This document shows positions 62,963-64,000 of a stretch of DNA of 64,000 nt, in pieces. The stretch's first letter is position 1. Each line of letters opens with the position of its first letter. Origin of the DNA: Manihot esculenta (lineage: Eukaryota; Streptophyta; Magnoliopsida; Malpighiales; Euphorbiaceae); assembly GCF_001659605.2 (NCBI RefSeq), contig NC_035176.2:32296716-32360715 (forward strand). Reading direction: 5' to 3'. Below the pieces are notes generated by a model. That model ran no database searches, was not told where the DNA came from, and worked only from the letters and a program-made list of their open reading frames with translations. A program made the position numbers and the translations under genes.

Positions 62963-64000
62963 TCATCTTTAAACTACACTGCTCATCCAACAGACTTCAG
63001 AAACACACACATACATATCTGATCCATGAATGACCAAGCTATTTTCTGTTTCTAGGATTTGATGGGATATTCCCCGTGCGCCTCACACACTTGCAGTAGC
63101 TCATTGAAAATAGTATAGGACGCGGAGGTCACTGGCCAAATGATCATCTGCATCGCCTTGTATAGCTTAATGAAATAAAAGTACTCGAGGTAGGAGACTC
63201 CTCTTGTTTTCCTGTAATATTCTTATGAATAAATTCAAAGAACATAACTATCCAATAATATATGAGAGACAGTGACAGCTCCAATTTGAGTTACATTACC
63301 TTAATGTTACGAGAGGTGCCTTTTACTGCTTATTGTTTAGTAAGTTAGGAAAAAGCAAAAGTTCAACTCAACAAAAGAATCAATAAATTGGTCCAATTGG
63401 AGATGAGGTTAAATATCATATTCACACATATTGGAACTTGGGAGGGCTTAATCTAGCTATAACTACAATGATTTACCATTTATAGCAGTGCTTGAGTTTG
63501 TAAAATGGTTCAATTACTTCCAAACCCTAGGCGTTGTGTTTCGAAATAAGGACTTAGCACTCTAATTCCTTCCAGGAATAAATGTGTCTGTACTTCGATC
63601 AAGCATGAAACCTATGGAGAGAAAATCATAACATATATTTGCTTATCGATAACATATTTCAATAAGAAAAATGTTCAACATCAGGAATATGATCTGATAG
63701 CCTAAATGAGGTGTTTAGGCGGCTGGAATAAAAAGAAATGAGAAAGGATTGTAGAGAGAGAATGAAATTCTTGATTAATTGGTTCGATGGTGATCCCTAT
63801 ATCTCATATGATTTTAACTTTCCTAACAGAATCTGTTGCAAATCAACCGTCTACCTAGGCTATTCTCCTTTGTTTTTCTTTTTTTGTAATCAGGCTCCCA
63901 CTATGGCTATAGGCTTGCCTTGGATTTTCCCTTTTTCAGTAACCGTATGTAAACTGGCTTGAGAAACTTGATCTGACCCCAATTTATTTTTGAGCAGGCA
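62963..64000. other. 3' region and intergenic DNA
   Basis: The first 250 nt are probably the 3' UTR of the EG45-like gene (AATAAAT near 63,228). Nothing else is recognisable. The open frame at 63738-63962 has no domain and is not called. Confidence 0.4.

Noticed and set aside
1..64000. tRNA, rRNA, known microRNA and CRISPR signatures
   Set aside because: I looked by eye for tRNA T-arms (GGTTCGA contexts), common plant miRNA sequences and regularly spaced repeats and found nothing supportable. A covariance-model scan would be decisive.

Overview
This window is nuclear DNA from a dicot plant. It is AT-rich, its genes have many short GT-AG introns, and it is scattered with retrotransposon and MITE remnants. 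The protein sequences look rosid-like; Malpighiales/Euphorbiaceae (cassava, rubber or castor relatives) is my inference from the general look of genes and repeats, not something proven here. I could run no search.

Layout, left to right. 1-2,900 holds a frameshifted MuDR-type transposase remnant and a probable decayed LTR. 4,080-9,945 (+) is CYP95, a cyclophilin with a long Ser/Arg tail. 11,526-12,449 (+) is a single-exon ARM-repeat protein. 14,144-19,933 (-) is a TSO1/tesmin-like CXC regulator with an in-frame stop codon in exon 3. 24,320-24,988 (+) is a small RanBP2-type zinc-finger protein. 29,028-30,398 (+) is an unrecognised plant protein. 31,173-32,483 (-) is a DUF247 protein. 33,512-36,075 (+) is a DUF4666/MAPK-substrate-like gene split by a 2,274-bp solo LTR with perfect 5-bp target duplications. 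38,186-40,561 (+) is HY5. 42,704-49,996 (+) is cellulose synthase CESA1, with one GC-AG intron. 51,282-53,195 (+) is an Alba-domain protein. 53,971-57,410 (-) is the BT1 nucleotide carrier. 62,326-62,962 (+) is a secreted EG45/plant natriuretic peptide-like protein. An LTR with its primer-binding site lies at 61,174-61,670.

The genes are independent single-gene transcription units, as usual in plants. There is no operon, gene cluster or defence island. Functions are mixed: splicing-linked cyclophilin, cell-cycle/floral CXC factor, light signalling (HY5), primary-wall cellulose synthesis, plastid nucleotide transport, and an apoplastic peptide.

I found no convincing undescribed system. The most informative anomalies are the nonsense codon in the TSO1-like gene (possibly bypassed by an 84-nt in-frame cryptic intron), the LTR-disrupted DUF4666 gene, the eroded cyclophilin active site in CYP95, the GC-AG intron of CESA1, and tandem duplications just downstream of the TSO1-like gene. 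Exon boundaries were derived by hand from splice consensus and reading-frame continuity.
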